64,000 nucleotides of DNA from Peribacillus simplex (GTDB lineage Bacteria; Bacillota; Bacilli; Bacillales; DSM-1321): positions 53,547 through 117,546 of the forward strand of contig NZ_LNNH01000017.1 in the NCBI RefSeq assembly GCF_001542915.1, read 5' to 3'. Positions 51,216 to 60,868 of the stretch are shown piece by piece. Below the pieces are notes generated by a model that was given only the letters and a program-made list of their open reading frames with translations, was not told the origin of the DNA and did no database searches. Numbering within the stretch: position 1 is the stretch's first letter; each line of letters opens with the position of its first letter. The position numbers and the translations under genes were made by a program.

Positions 51216-52184
51216 TTGAATCAAGCAAACCCGTTTAAATATGCAACGGATAACAAACGATATCATACATGGAATTACCACTTGAGAAATCATTTTGGAC
51301 ATAAGGTTTTTAAAGTTGCCCTGGACGGCGGCTTTGACTGCCCGAACCGTGACGGCACGGTCGCACATGGAGGCTGTACCTTCTGCAGTGCTTCAGGCTC
51401 GGGCGACTTTGCCGGCAGCCGCGTCGAGCCGCTCGACGTCCAGTTCAAAAAAATCAGCGAACGGATGCACCATAAATGGAAAGATGGAAAGTATATGGCC
51501 TATTTCCAGGCGTTCACGAATACGCATGCACCAGTCGATGTCCTTCGCGAAAAATATGAACAGGTATTGACCCAGGAAGGTGTGGTCGGGCTCTCGATAG
51601 CGACACGCCCCGACTGCCTGCCGGATGATGTAGTCGAGTATTTGGCAGAATTGAACGAGCGCACTTACCTATGGGTGGAGCTTGGTCTTCAGACGGTTCA
51701 TGAAAAGACCGCGACGATGATCAACCGCGCCCATGACTTCGACTGCTATAAAGAAGGGGTCGATAAGCTGCGTAAACATGGCATCCGCGTCTGCTCCCAT
51801 ATCATCAACGGCCTTCCTCAGGAGGATTACACGATGATGATGGAAACGGCCCGGGAAGTCGCCAAACTCGATGTGCAGGGGATAAAGATCCATTTACTTC
51901 ACCTTTTGAAAGGGACACCGATGGTCAAGCAATATGAAAAAGGCTTGCTTGAATTCCTTGATCGCGATGAATATGTCAGCCTTGTATGCGATCAGCTGGA
52001 AATCATCCCTCCTGAAATGATCGTTCATCGCATAACTGGTGACGGTCCGATCGATTTGATGATCGGTCCGATGTGGAGCGTCAATAAATGGGATGTCCTG
52101 AATGCCATCGACGCCGAATTGAAACGCCGCAACAGCTGGCAAGGAAAAAATCATCAATTGGGGGAACAAACAGATGAAGCTTGA
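51216..52184 (+). CDS. ytqA: Radical SAM protein YtqA (TIGR01212; proposed MnmL)
   Basis: A 322-residue radical SAM enzyme of the TIGR01212 family. The unusual iron-sulfur cysteine set is spread over FDCPNRDGTVAHGGCTFC (C-x11-C-x2-C, about residues 38-55). The radical SAM beta-strands follow (VGLSIATRPDCLPDDVVEYL, VQGIKIHLLHLLKGTPM). In B. subtilis YtqA is reported to act in 5-methylaminomethyl-uridine tRNA modification with YtqB. The frame opens at an ATG at 51180, but TTG at 51216 with AAGGAGG at 8-nt spacing gives the known family length. It overlaps ytqB. Confidence 0.85.
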   Translation: MNQANPFKYATDNKRYHTWNYHLRNHFGHKVFKVALDGGFDCPNRDGTVAHGGCTFCSASGSGDFAGSRVEPLDVQFKKISERMHHKWKDGKYMAYFQAFTNTHAPVDVLREKYEQVLTQEGVVGLSIATRPDCLPDDVVEYLAELNERTYLWVELGLQTVHEKTATMINRAHDFDCYKEGVDKLRKHGIRVCSHIINGLPQEDYTMMMETAREVAKLDVQGIKIHLLHLLKGTPMVKQYEKGLLEFLDRDEYVSLVCDQLEIIPPEMIVHRITGDGPIDLMIGPMWSVNKWDVLNAIDAELKRRNSWQGKNHQLGEQTDEA

Positions 52185-52746
52185 CCGCATCTTGCCTTAC
52201 GCAAGAATTTTGCTTGAAAAAACGGTGCAGCCCGGAGATATCGCCGTGGACGGCACGATGGGCAACGGCTTTGATACGGCCTTTCTTGCCGGACTTACAG
52301 GTGGAACGGGACATGTCTATAGTTTCGATATCCAAAAAGAAGCCCTCCAGAACACAAGCGTCAAACTGGAGAACGAAGGTCTAAGCAATCAATGCACGCT
52401 CATCCATGATGGGCATCAACACCTCAGTAACTATATCAGGAAAGAACATGCCGGAAAGATTACCGGTGCCATATTCAACCTGGGCTACCTACCGGGCGGG
52501 GATAAATCGATCATCACCGAAGCCGATACAACGACAGCCGCCATTGAACAGCTGTTCGAATTGCTTGCTCCCGAAGGCATCATCGTTCTCGTCATCTACC
52601 ATGGGCATCCAGGCGGATCGCAGGAACGCGATGCACTGATGGACTATGTGAAAAACTTCTCGCAACAAAAAGCCCATATCCTGAAATACGGCTTCATCAA
52701 CCAAGCCAACCATCCTCCCTTCATCATCGCGATTGAAAAGAGGTAA
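52174..52746 (+). CDS. ytqB: SAM-dependent tRNA methyltransferase YtqB (MnmM type)
   Basis: A 190-residue class I methyltransferase. The SAM motif VDGTMGNGFDTAFLAGL is at about residues 25-41, with VYSFDIQKEAL (acidic loop) at about 48. The conserved NLGYLPGGDKSI is near 98-110. YtqB of B. subtilis methylates nm5-uridine in tRNA (MnmM) as I recall. The start overlaps the ytqA stop, so the two are translationally coupled and probably act in one modification route. A terminator follows a stretch of repeats. Confidence 0.87.
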   Translation: MKLDRILPYARILLEKTVQPGDIAVDGTMGNGFDTAFLAGLTGGTGHVYSFDIQKEALQNTSVKLENEGLSNQCTLIHDGHQHLSNYIRKEHAGKITGAIFNLGYLPGGDKSIITEADTTTAAIEQLFELLAPEGIIVLVIYHGHPGGSQERDALMDYVKNFSQQKAHILKYGFINQANHPPFIIAIEKR

Positions 52747-52751
52747 TCCTG

Positions 52752-52835
52752 ACGGACGGATTACGCTCAATCAAGGACGAATTATGCGATGTTGGACGGA
52801 TTACGCTCGCCGTCGGACGAATTACGTCCGATGTT
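52752..52835. repeat. Degenerate GGACGGATTACGCTC repeats after ytqB
   Basis: Four imperfect words (GACGGACGGATTACGCTC, GGACGAATTATGCGATGTT, GGACGGATTACGCTCGCC, GGACGAATTACGTCCGATG) lie between ytqB and its terminator. They share vocabulary with the 42-bp array at 9334-9647, so the two sites belong to one dispersed repeat family. Confidence 0.65.
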
Positions 52836-52845
52836 AAACAAAATA

Positions 52846-52880
52846 AAAAGCTGCCGATCACTCATTTCGGCAGCTTTTTT
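52846..52880. terminator. Bidirectional terminator between ytqB and ytpA
   Basis: AAAAGCTGCCGA (52846-52857) and TCGGCAGCTTTT (52867-52878) with a T-run on the plus strand; it also lies just past the convergent ytpA stop. Confidence 0.85.
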
Positions 52881-52908
52881 ACATATCCGGCACAGCGGTA
52901 TATTCGGG

Positions 52909-53712
52909 TCAAACGACATAGCCTAATATTTTCAAACGATTCTCAACAAAGCTCAGGGCATATTGGAATACGTCATCTCGTTCCGGCTCGTTGAAGATTT
53001 CATGATAAAGCTTTGGCCATTCTTTATATTGCTTCTCACTGGCCAAGTTATAATTAAACCACTCACGAACCGCCTTCTTATTCACGATTCGGTCATCTCC
53101 GCCCTGCATGACCAAAAGCGGCACATCCTGAAAATCAGGGATTTCCTCAAAGGCATCCTTCATGGCCTGGGAAAGCTCCCGATACCAGCGAACCGAAACC
53201 TTTGTGATGTATAAAGTATCATTCCTATCGCATTCACGGACCTCCGAGCTTCTCGTTGCCATTTCAGGAGTTAGTCCCGAATCGACCCTGAACTGGGGCA
53301 TCACGAAATTCAAGCCATGTGAGATGCTTGCGAGGAATTTCGGAGGCTTGGTTACGAGCCCTAAACAAGGTGAAGATAAAATCACGCCTGCAATATCCCA
53401 TTCCTCTTCCTGAAGAAGCCGAATTGAAATCAGGCCTCCCATGCTATGTCCAAGCAAAAAGACCGGGAGCGAGTATTCATAAGCTTCCTCTATCCAGCTT
53501 TTCACTTCATCTAAATATTCATCAAAGGAATCGATATGTCCCCGGTAGGCACGAGTGGTCATGCCCTGCCCAGGAAGGTCGCCCATGACGACATGGTATC
53601 CGGCTGAAAGCCACATTTGGGTAACCCATTTATAGCGTCCGTGATGCTCCATTGCCCCATGAATGATGACAATGACGCCTTTTGCGTCCCCTTCTGTCTC
53701 CCATTTCCACAT
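52909..53712 (-). CDS. ytpA: Alpha/beta hydrolase, YtpA-like lysophospholipase
   Basis: A 267-residue serine hydrolase of the monoacylglycerol lipase/lysophospholipase group. The oxyanion motif is VIIHGAMEHHGRY (about residues 17-29) and the nucleophile elbow is GHSMGG (about 88). A catalytic Asp is in QGGDDRIVN (about 205) and the His is in LYHEIFNE (about 238). B. subtilis YtpA is linked to bacilysocin (a lysophospholipid antibiotic) formation. The ATG at 53710-53712 after AAAGGGGGATTTCGA is preferred over one six codons earlier. It occupies the conserved position next to ytqB. Confidence 0.85.
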   Translation of the reverse strand: MWKWETEGDAKGVIVIIHGAMEHHGRYKWVTQMWLSAGYHVVMGDLPGQGMTTRAYRGHIDSFDEYLDEVKSWIEEAYEYSLPVFLLGHSMGGLISIRLLQEEEWDIAGVILSSPCLGLVTKPPKFLASISHGLNFVMPQFRVDSGLTPEMATRSSEVRECDRNDTLYITKVSVRWYRELSQAMKDAFEEIPDFQDVPLLVMQGGDDRIVNKKAVREWFNYNLASEKQYKEWPKLYHEIFNEPERDDVFQYALSFVENRLKILGYVV

Positions 53713-53919
53713 TCGAAATCCCCCTTTCACTTTTCACTTGTTGTATACGATCCATGATAGTTAAAATATATATATAAATTATAACCATATTCGCGATTTT
53801 CGACAAAAAAGAAAACTAACAAGGTTGTACATTCGTATTATAAATAGCCAAGTGTATTTGCATACGGTATATTAAAATAATACATAAAAACATTCACTTC
53901 GGAAAGGAAATGATTGAAA

Positions 53920-54441
53920 ATGATTATTTATCCGTTCAAAGGCAAGGAACCACAGATTTCCGAAAGCGCTTATATTGCGGAGAATGCAGTCGTGACAGGC
54001 GATGTGAAAATTGGCGACGAATCGTCAATCTGGTTCAATTCCGTCATCCGCGGTGATGTGGCCCCAACCATCATCGGTAAAAAGGTCAGTATCCAAGATA
54101 ATAGTGTCCTCCACCAAAGCCCCAATAATCCATTGATCATTGAAGATGAAGTAACCATTGGCCATCAGGTCATTTTACATAGCTGTAAAATCCGTAAAGG
54201 AGCCTTGATAGGCATGGGCTCGATCGTACTTGACGGAGCCGAAATCGGTGAAGGAGCTTTTATCGGTGCCGGCAGTCTCGTTCCCCAAGGCAAAGTGATC
54301 CCGCCGAATATGTTGGCATTCGGACGCCCGGCCAAAGTGATCCGCGAAATCAATGCGGAAGATCGTCAGGACATGGAACGGATCGTGCGCGAATATGCCG
54401 AAAAAGGACAATACTACAAAACAGCAGACCGAATAAAATAA
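53920..54441 (+). CDS. ytoA: Gamma-carbonic-anhydrase-like protein YtoA
   Basis: A 173-residue left-handed beta-helix protein of the gamma-carbonic anhydrase/PaaY group. Hexapeptide repeats include IADYV-like turns (IAENAVVTGDVKIGDESSIW, about 18-37). Three His ligands are in VLHQSP (about 68) and GHQVILHS (about 87-94), the classic zinc site. Hydration of carbon dioxide is possible but not proven for YtoA. The ATG at 53920 agrees with the B. subtilis N-terminus; a TTG two codons upstream (53914) with AAAGGAAA spacing of about 6 is an alternative. It is separated from ytpA by 207 bp, where B. subtilis has ytpB, which is absent here. Confidence 0.87.
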   Translation: MIIYPFKGKEPQISESAYIAENAVVTGDVKIGDESSIWFNSVIRGDVAPTIIGKKVSIQDNSVLHQSPNNPLIIEDEVTIGHQVILHSCKIRKGALIGMGSIVLDGAEIGEGAFIGAGSLVPQGKVIPPNMLAFGRPAKVIREINAEDRQDMERIVREYAEKGQYYKTADRIK

Positions 54442-54547
54442 ACTAGGGGCTTGTCCATGCCTCTAATACACGCCAAATATCCTCTGGTAAATCACTCAGT
54501 GGGTTTATTGAATTATTCCCTCTGCAAACCAAATTAATCCTACCAAA

Positions 54548-54580
54548 AAAAGGTGCACCGCAATTAGCGGCGCACCTTTT
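54548..54580 (-). terminator. Terminator of metK
   Basis: AAAAGGTGCACCGC (54548-54561) and GCGGCGCACCTTTT (54567-54580), one mismatch, loop AATTA. The A-run upstream gives the minus-strand T-tract. Confidence 0.8.
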
Positions 54581-54589
54581 CCATCTGGA

Positions 54590-55780
54590 TCATGCTTGTG
54601 CTTTTAAAGTTTCTGCTTTATCCGTGCGTTCCCACGGAAGATCGACATCGGTACGGCCAAAGTGTCCGTATGCAGCTGTCTGCTTATAGATTGGGCGACG
54701 AAGGTCAAGCATTTTGATGATGCCTGCTGGGCGAAGGTCGAAGTTAGCGCGAACTAGGTCAACCAGGACGTCTTCGCTAACAGTGCCCGTTCCGAATGTA
54801 TCAATCGAGATCGATACAGGCTCTGCCACACCTATAGCGTAAGCCAATTGTACTTCGGCTTTATCGGCCAGGCCAGCTGCCACGATGTTTTTGGCAACAT
54901 AGCGTGCAGCGTATGCCGCAGAACGGTCAACTTTCGTAGCATCCTTACCAGAGAATGCACCGCCGCCGTGACGAGCGTATCCGCCGTACGTATCAACGAT
55001 GATTTTACGGCCAGTAAGACCTGCATCCCCTTGAGGTCCGCCAATTACGAAACGGCCAGTCGGGTTGATGAAGTATTTCGTTTCAGCATCGATCAATTCA
55101 GCAGGAACCACCGCTTTGATGACATGCTCTTTTAAATCGGCTTGAATTTGCTCAAGCGTGATTTCTGCATCATGCTGTGTTGAGATGACGATCGTATCTA
55201 CACGTACAGGACGGTTATTTTCATCATATTCCACAGTTACTTGTGTTTTTCCATCCGGGCGTAAGTAAGCAAGCGTTTCATCTTTACGTACTTGAGCCAA
55301 GCGGAATGAAAGCTTATGGGCCAATGAGATCGGAAGCGGCATAAGCTCTTCTGTTTCATTGCAAGCGAATCCGAACATAAGACCTTGGTCCCCTGCACCG
55401 ATTGCATCGATTTCTTCCTCTGACATGTTGCCTTCACGTGCTTCCAAAGCTTTATCGACGCCAGCTGCGATATCGGCAGACTGCTCATCGATCGAGCTCA
55501 ATACAGCACACGTTTCAGCATCGAAGCCGTATTTCGCGCGAGTGTAGCCAATTCCCGCAATCGTATCACGGACGATACGCGGAATATCCACGTAAGCGGA
55601 TGTTGTAATTTCACCAGCAACAAGCACAAGACCTGTCGTTACACTTGTTTCACACGCAACACGTGCATTTGCATCCTTAGCAAGGATAGCATCTAAAATG
55701 GAATCTGAAATCTGATCACAAATCTTGTCCGGATGGCCCTCTGTAACAGATTCAGAAGTAAATAGACGTTTCTTTGACAT
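54590..55780 (-). CDS. metK: S-adenosylmethionine synthetase
   Basis: A 396-residue MAT enzyme making S-adenosylmethionine from methionine and ATP. Motifs are [14 protein letters not shown] (about 12-25), [10 protein letters not shown] (about 117), the ATP-binding loop [16 protein letters not shown] (about 256-271) and the C-terminal ERTDKAETL. The frame opens 27 codons early, but the SD AAGGAGG is just before a double ATG at 55781-55783/55778-55780, and [11 protein letters not shown] is the family N-terminus. It is controlled by the upstream SAM-I riboswitch, and divergent from pckA as in B. subtilis. Confidence 0.95.
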   Translation of the reverse strand: MSKKRLFTSESVTEGHPDKICDQISDSILDAILAKDANARVACETSVTTGLVLVAGEITTSAYVDIPRIVRDTIAGIGYTRAKYGFDAETCAVLSSIDEQSADIAAGVDKALEAREGNMSEEEIDAIGAGDQGLMFGFACNETEELMPLPISLAHKLSFRLAQVRKDETLAYLRPDGKTQVTVEYDENNRPVRVDTIVISTQHDAEITLEQIQADLKEHVIKAVVPAELIDAETKYFINPTGRFVIGGPQGDAGLTGRKIIVDTYGGYARHGGGAFSGKDATKVDRSAAYAARYVAKNIVAAGLADKAEVQLAYAIGVAEPVSISIDTFGTGTVSEDVLVDLVRANFDLRPAGIIKMLDLRRPIYKQTAAYGHFGRTDVDLPWERTDKAETLKAQA

Positions 55781-55892
55781 CATATTTCCTCCTTGGAAGT
55801 TAGTATGTGGTAGGCATAAGCCTGATTTTTTTACGGAACTCGTTTCCCTTATTAGCTTCAACTATAGACACAGAATTAATTAAAAAACACAA

Positions 55893-56112
55893 AAACCTTC
55901 CCTGGAAAATGAGGAAAGGTTTAACATTCTGTCTTCTATCCTTTCACTCTTATCGTTCAAGGGTTTTTTACCTTGCTCAGGTTAGCACCATCACCACTTT
56001 TCCTTGAAGAACACCGCTTTATTTTCGGCGATTGCTCTTTTGGTCAAGTTCAATATGGCAGGTTGCTGGGTTTCAAAGGGCCTGTCCCTCCACCAACTCG
56101 GGATAAGAGAAT
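55893..56112 (-). promoter_or_regulatory. SAM-I (S-box) riboswitch of metK
   Basis: The minus strand shows the S-box pattern: P1 arm CTCTTATCCCGAG (56097-56109), GGAGGGACAGGCCCTTTGAA, ACCCAGCAACC, GGTGCTAACCTGAGCAAGG and the closing GATAAGAG (55947-55954). A terminator follows: AACCTTTCC / GGAAGGTTTT with T-run near 55893-55922. SAM binding should stop metK transcription. The consensus core is intact. Confidence 0.96.
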
Positions 56113-56126
56113 CCGTACAATTTAAG

Positions 56127-56156
56127 ATAATATCGTATTGGGTCGGAATTTGTCAA
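56127..56156 (-). promoter_or_regulatory. Sigma-A promoter of the metK riboswitch transcript
   Basis: TTGACA (56151-56156) and TATTAT (56127-56132) on the minus strand are 18 bp apart, about 15 bp upstream of the aptamer. Confidence 0.78.
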
Positions 56157-56401
56157 TGATTTTCTATCAAGAACATTTCCGGTCAACGGCCAAATCGGGC
56201 ACAACAAAGTTCGCTCCCCCGCCATCAAAGGACTTTCAGGCGCATGAGATTGATTAGTACTTCCTATAATAAAGGGGAAATCGACTTTCATTAAAGCATA
56301 TGCAGGAATCCCGGCATGGTTCCTGCCCATTTAAAATGATGAATCTAACCAGATGAAAATTATCACAATTCAGATGATATAGTATAGACTATTTAAATAA
56401 A

Positions 56402-56412
56402 TGTGTTATACT
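56402..56412 (+). promoter_or_regulatory. CcpN-type operator over the pckA -10 element
   Basis: TGTGTTATACT fits the recalled CcpN operator TRTGHYATAYW at all 11 positions and contains the -10 hexamer TATACT (56407-56412); a weak -35 TAGACT is 16 bp upstream. A second near-match (9/11) is at 56373-56383. CcpN represses pckA under glycolytic growth in B. subtilis. The gap 55781-56453 thus holds this operator, the metK promoter and the riboswitch. Confidence 0.6.
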
Positions 56413-56453
56413 AATTGTAATATAAAACTTAAACAAAGGAAGGTACCTCATAT

Positions 56454-58040
56454 ATGAATTCTGTAGACGTTTCTAATGAGTTACACCAGTTATTAACAGG
56501 AAACAACGTGCAAACTCAGCTTTCAGTTCCTAAATTGGTCGAAAAGGTATTAAGCAGGAATGAAGGGGTTTTAACTTCAACTGGAGCAGTAAAAGCAGAA
56601 ACAGGCAAATATACTGGCCGTTCACCTAAAGATAAATATATCGTCGAGGAAGCATCCGTAAAAGATAAAGTCGATTGGGGTCCAGTGAACCAGCCAATTT
56701 CGGAAGATGTGTTTAATAAACTATATAATAAAGTAATTGACTACTTAAAAGCAAAAGAAGAGATTTTCGTTTTCAAGGGCTTCGCTGGCGCAGAAGAATC
56801 ATCCCGCCTTCCAATTCGTGTCGTTAATGAATATGCTTGGCATAATCTTTTCGCGCATACTTTATTCATCCGTCCAAACGAAGAGGAGCTAAGAGGCCAT
56901 GAAGCAGAATTCACGATCCTTTCGGCACCTAACTTCAAAGCAGATCCAGCGGTGGACGGAACGCAATCCGAAACGTTCATCATCGTTTCTTTTGAACGCC
57001 GCACCATCTTGATCGGCGGAACGGAATATGCAGGTGAAATGAAAAAATCGATCTTCTCGATCATGAACTACCTTCTTCCAGAGGCTGGAATCCTTCCAAT
57101 GCACTGCTCTGCGAATGTAGGACGTGAAGGGGACGTCGCTTTATTCTTCGGACTGTCCGGAACCGGCAAGACGACTTTATCTGCAGACACGAATCGCAAG
57201 CTGATCGGTGATGATGAACACGGCTGGGCTTCTAACGGTGTTTTCAACATCGAAGGTGGCTGCTATGCGAAAACGATCAACCTTTCACGTGAAAAAGAAC
57301 CACAAATCTTCGATGCCATCCGTTTTGGAGCCGTCTTGGAAAATGTTGTTGTTGATCCGGATACACGTGAAGCGGATTATGATGACAGTTCATTGACGGA
57401 AAACACCCGTGCCGCATACCAAATGCAAGCAATCGATAATATCGTGAGCCCAAGTATCGCCGGACACCCGAATACGATCATTTTCCTGACGGCTGATGCT
57501 TCAGGCGTATTGCCTCCAATCAGCAAGCTGTCCAAGGAACAAGCGATGTTCCATTTCCTAAGCGGATACACAAGCAAGTTAGCTGGAACGGAAAGAGGGG
57601 TAACTTCACCGGAGGCGACATTCTCCACTTGCTTCGGTTCACCATTCTTGCCGCTACCTGCTACACGCTATGCTGAAATGCTTGGTGATAAAATTGACGA
57701 GCACAATGCAAAAGTATACCTTGTCAATACAGGATGGACAGGCGGAGCATACGGAACTGGAAGCCGCATGAAACTTGCTTACACGCGTGCCATGGTTCAG
57801 GCGGCACTTGAAGGGGAACTGGCTAACATTGAAACGGTCAAGGATGAAATCTTTGGTTTGAATATCCCGCTTCATGTTCCTGGCGTTCCGGACGAAGTGC
57901 TTCAGCCAATCAAGACTTGGGCAGATCCTGAAGCTTACAAGCAATCCGCAACGGACCTTGCCGCTCAATTCCGTGCAAACTTCAAGAAGTTCGGCAGCGT
58001 TCCAAATGAAATTGAAGATCTTGGCGGGCCGATCGCTTAA
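56454..58040 (+). CDS. pckA: Phosphoenolpyruvate carboxykinase (ATP)
   Basis: A 528-residue ATP-dependent PEP carboxykinase converting oxaloacetate to phosphoenolpyruvate, the entry step of gluconeogenesis. Conserved segments are [10 protein letters not shown] (about 52), the P-loop [13 protein letters not shown] (about 236-248) with the metal-binding LIGDDEHGW just after, and ENTRAAYQM (about 318). [16 protein letters not shown] (about 422-437) is also present. Length is as in B. subtilis PckA. The ATG follows AAGGAAGGTACCTCATAT. Regulation by CcpN is inferred from the operator, and divergence from metK is conserved. Confidence 0.96.
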   Translation: MNSVDVSNELHQLLTGNNVQTQLSVPKLVEKVLSRNEGVLTSTGAVKAETGKYTGRSPKDKYIVEEASVKDKVDWGPVNQPISEDVFNKLYNKVIDYLKAKEEIFVFKGFAGAEESSRLPIRVVNEYAWHNLFAHTLFIRPNEEELRGHEAEFTILSAPNFKADPAVDGTQSETFIIVSFERRTILIGGTEYAGEMKKSIFSIMNYLLPEAGILPMHCSANVGREGDVALFFGLSGTGKTTLSADTNRKLIGDDEHGWASNGVFNIEGGCYAKTINLSREKEPQIFDAIRFGAVLENVVVDPDTREADYDDSSLTENTRAAYQMQAIDNIVSPSIAGHPNTIIFLTADASGVLPPISKLSKEQAMFHFLSGYTSKLAGTERGVTSPEATFSTCFGSPFLPLPATRYAEMLGDKIDEHNAKVYLVNTGWTGGAYGTGSRMKLAYTRAMVQAALEGELANIETVKDEIFGLNIPLHVPGVPDEVLQPIKTWADPEAYKQSATDLAAQFRANFKKFGSVPNEIEDLGGPIA

Positions 58041-58055
58041 AATAAATCATTCACA

Positions 58056-58083
58056 AAAGGACCAAGCACTAGCTTGGTCCTTT
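58056..58083 (+). terminator. Terminator of pckA
   Basis: AAAGGACCAAGC and GCTTGGTCCTTT form a 12-bp stem with loop ACTA. Confidence 0.85.
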
Positions 58084-58126
58084 GTTCTGTCCATATAGGT
58101 TAGAACGAACCTCCTTTCTTCCCCTA

Positions 58127-58163
58127 AAAAAGGGCACGGACACAGTGGTCGGCACCCTTTTCC
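58127..58163 (-). terminator. Terminator of the ManNAcA polysaccharide operon
   Basis: AAAAGGG / CCCTTTT outer stem with GAC/GTC inside is imperfect but followed on the minus strand by six T residues, just past the dehydrogenase stop. Confidence 0.55.
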
Positions 58164-58178
58164 ATTCATTAGGTTGAT

Positions 58179-59480
58179 TTAGCTGATCGCTTTATTTCTG
58201 GCTTTTTCCTTCGACACCTTTTTATATTGATAAATATTGCCCAAGTTGGCGACCGGGACTTCGGTCTTCGTTACATCAATGCAATTGCGTGTATCGAGGA
58301 TCATTTTATTGGCCATCAGATTTGATAGATTGTCATAATCCATCAGCTTGAATTCATCGTGGTCGGTCAAGACGAGAATCAGGTCGGCATCGTTTACGGC
58401 ATCCTCCACTGAAACGATGGGCATCATGCCTGACTGAACATGCGGGTCATGCAGGGCTACGTCCATGTGGTCCATCCCCATCAAAATATTGACGACATCG
58501 ATGGCAGGACTTTCCCGGATATCATCGACATTCCCTTTGTAGGAAAGCCCGAAGATCGCCACCTTTGGCCGCTCGATTCCTTCAAGCATCATCCTGACGC
58601 AATTGACAATGTAATAGGGCATCGATACGTTGGTATCACGGGCCAGCTTAATGATTCTCGCAAACTCTGGGGCTTTTGCGACAACGAAATAGGGATCGAC
58701 CGCTAAGCAATGACCGCCGACTCCTGGCCCTGGTTGGTGAATGTTGACACGCGGGTGCTTATTGGCCATCGATATGACGTCCAATACATTGATGTCCAGC
58801 TCGAAGCACACTTTCGTCAGTTCATTTGCAAGGGCGATATTCACATCCCGGAAGGTATTTTCCATCAGCTTGGACATTTCCGCCGTCTTGGCATCCGTCT
58901 GAATGATCTCCCCTTTAACGAAGGTTCGATAGACCAGGCTCCCTTCATATGAGCATGTTTCCGTAATTCCGCCGACGATACGGTTATTATGAACCAGCTC
59001 TTCCAATATCCTTCCAGGCAAAACACGTTCAGGACAATGAACAAGGAAGATCTCTTCTCCGATGGTAAGGCCCGTCATTTCAATCATCGGTCTGATATGA
59101 TCATCCATGCTTCGAGGAGCGATCGTCGATTCGATGATGATGACATTTCCCTTCCTGATGAATGGAAGGATGCTTGCGACAGCTTCGGTGACATGGGTCA
59201 AATCACAGGATTTGTGCATGTCGGTTTTATTTGGCGTAGGCACAGCAATAATGAAAACATCTGCATATTCCGGTCTTAATGACGCTTGGAACTTTTGGGC
59301 ATCCAGCACTTCATGCAAAACCTGCTCCAAACCAGGTTCCTCGATATGGAGCTTGCCCTGATTCAAATTGGAGATGATATCAGGATGGATATCCACTCCG
59401 ACGACGTCGACACCATGTTTCGCAAACATTAAAGAAGTTGGCAGTCCTATATAACCCAGTCCCAATGTACATATTTTCAT
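58179..59480 (-). CDS. wecC: UDP-N-acetyl-D-mannosamine dehydrogenase (WecC-like)
   Basis: A 433-residue UDP-sugar 6-dehydrogenase oxidising UDP-ManNAc to UDP-ManNAcA. Rossmann motif is LGLGYIGLPTSL (about residues 5-16). The catalytic Cys is in VGGHCLAVDPYF (about 257), and the C-terminal NAD domain has AIFGLSYKGNVDDIRESPA (about 308). The adjacent divergent UDP-GlcNAc 2-epimerase makes UDP-ManNAc, so the pair makes UDP-ManNAcA. Start ATG at 59478-59480 after AGGAGTGGTTTAT, preferred over an ATG-like extension of three codons. Last gene of a three-gene minus-strand unit with two glycosyltransferases. Confidence 0.88.
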   Translation of the reverse strand: MKICTLGLGYIGLPTSLMFAKHGVDVVGVDIHPDIISNLNQGKLHIEEPGLEQVLHEVLDAQKFQASLRPEYADVFIIAVPTPNKTDMHKSCDLTHVTEAVASILPFIRKGNVIIIESTIAPRSMDDHIRPMIEMTGLTIGEEIFLVHCPERVLPGRILEELVHNNRIVGGITETCSYEGSLVYRTFVKGEIIQTDAKTAEMSKLMENTFRDVNIALANELTKVCFELDINVLDVISMANKHPRVNIHQPGPGVGGHCLAVDPYFVVAKAPEFARIIKLARDTNVSMPYYIVNCVRMMLEGIERPKVAIFGLSYKGNVDDIRESPAIDVVNILMGMDHMDVALHDPHVQSGMMPIVSVEDAVNDADLILVLTDHDEFKLMDYDNLSNLMANKMILDTRNCIDVTKTEVPVANLGNIYQYKKVSKEKARNKAIS

Positions 59481-59522
59481 ATAAACCACTCCTATTCATT
59501 ATGATCTGCTACACTCGCTAGC

Positions 59523-60839
59523 TCAGGCAGTTTGATAAATCTCGATGAAGATTTCCTTCTCTTGCTTCCAATTGTATTTTTGGCGGGCCATCAAGCAATT
59601 CCGGCTCATTTCCGCCCTTTTTTCAGGATGCTTCAGTAAGTAATTGACTCCTTCCGCAATGGCTTTAGGATCATGTGAATCGACACATACACCGATCCGT
59701 TCCGCATCGACCACCTTTTGAATTTCGGGGAAGCTACAGGCAACGACCGGCACACCGCTCATCATGTATTCAAATAATTTATTCGAAGAAGCGGAATAGT
59801 GATTAAAGCAAACATTATTCAATACTTGAAAACCTAAATAAGCATTTTTCGTATAATGGAGCAATTCGTCGACCGGTACCTTTGGCAAGAATTTCACCCG
59901 ATGCTCCAAATCCATTTCCTTTACCTTCTTCATTAATGCAGCCTTGATTTTTCCATCTCCTATAAAAACCACCGTCCCTGCCTTGATCAGCGGCACAGCA
60001 TCGACCAATTGCTCCAGCCCCCTGCCCATCTGGACACCGCCTTGATACAACAATATCGGTTCATCGGGCGGCAAACTCAGCAGCTCATGCAAATCCACGG
60101 ACGTGCTTTCCTCCGGATTGGTCGGAATCGGATAGTTATGGACAACTTTTGGATAGAGACCATATAAGTCTTCATTATATTTAGCTCTCGTATGGTTCTC
60201 GGCAATCATTTCGTCGACGAATAGTAAGAGGAATTTCTCCATCGTCCCGTAGATCCGGCTATTATATCCCGTTCTGCTCGTTTGGACTTCATGCGAATCA
60301 TAAATCAGCTTTTTCCTTCTCAGCCATTTACTGCTGATCGCTCCCTGCATGAGCGTATTCAAGTCATTGGAATGGTAAAAATCATATTTCTTTTTCCGCC
60401 CATGATAAACCATTTGACCAAAAATATAGCTTCTTGTTAATAAAGTCGGCAGCTTCGTACGGGTCATGATCATGGACCCCAAGGCAAGGATTGCTAGGGA
60501 GCCAATCAAAATCGCCGATCCCGCCCAGCTAGTGATCAAGTTCAGGTTCAACATCGTGTTCCAAACCAATAAGGTCAATAAGGTGATTTCAAACTTCTTT
60601 TTCTTCAATTTGCCGACGATCCTAAGAATTTTATGAAGTGCCTCCCAGCGGTTATTGACCCTTGTGACCGTGAAGCCACTTTGATGTTTTTCCTTTTTGG
60701 GCAAATCTTTGATTTTCCAATTATGGATGGCGATCAAATCCACTTCATACCCCACTTCCGTAAGTGCTGTACATTCTCTTAGAACCCTTGCATCGTTCGT
60801 AAAGTGATTCCACACAAACATACATACCTTCTTCGTCAT
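59523..60839 (-). CDS. Glycosyltransferase family 4 with internal membrane segments
   Basis: A 438-residue GT-B transferase. The N-terminal Rossmann half has MFVWNHFTNDARVLRECTAL (about 7-26). After about residue 80 it is interrupted by two hydrophobic segments (LLTLLVWNTMLNLNLI and AILIGSLAILALGSMIM, about 85-125), likely membrane-embedded. The donor domain follows with LLYQGGVQMGRGLEQLVDAV (about 268-287) and NKLFEYMMSGVPVVACSFPE (about 363). It probably adds one sugar to the ManNAcA-containing repeat unit at the membrane. The start ATG at 60837-60839 is 5 nt after GGAGG. The substrate is not determinable. Confidence 0.8.
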   Translation of the reverse strand: MTKKVCMFVWNHFTNDARVLRECTALTEVGYEVDLIAIHNWKIKDLPKKEKHQSGFTVTRVNNRWEALHKILRIVGKLKKKKFEITLLTLLVWNTMLNLNLITSWAGSAILIGSLAILALGSMIMTRTKLPTLLTRSYIFGQMVYHGRKKKYDFYHSNDLNTLMQGAISSKWLRRKKLIYDSHEVQTSRTGYNSRIYGTMEKFLLLFVDEMIAENHTRAKYNEDLYGLYPKVVHNYPIPTNPEESTSVDLHELLSLPPDEPILLYQGGVQMGRGLEQLVDAVPLIKAGTVVFIGDGKIKAALMKKVKEMDLEHRVKFLPKVPVDELLHYTKNAYLGFQVLNNVCFNHYSASSNKLFEYMMSGVPVVACSFPEIQKVVDAERIGVCVDSHDPKAIAEGVNYLLKHPEKRAEMSRNCLMARQKYNWKQEKEIFIEIYQTA

Positions 60840-60868
60840 GTTGTCCTCCACTTCCGGTTTATTCTTCC

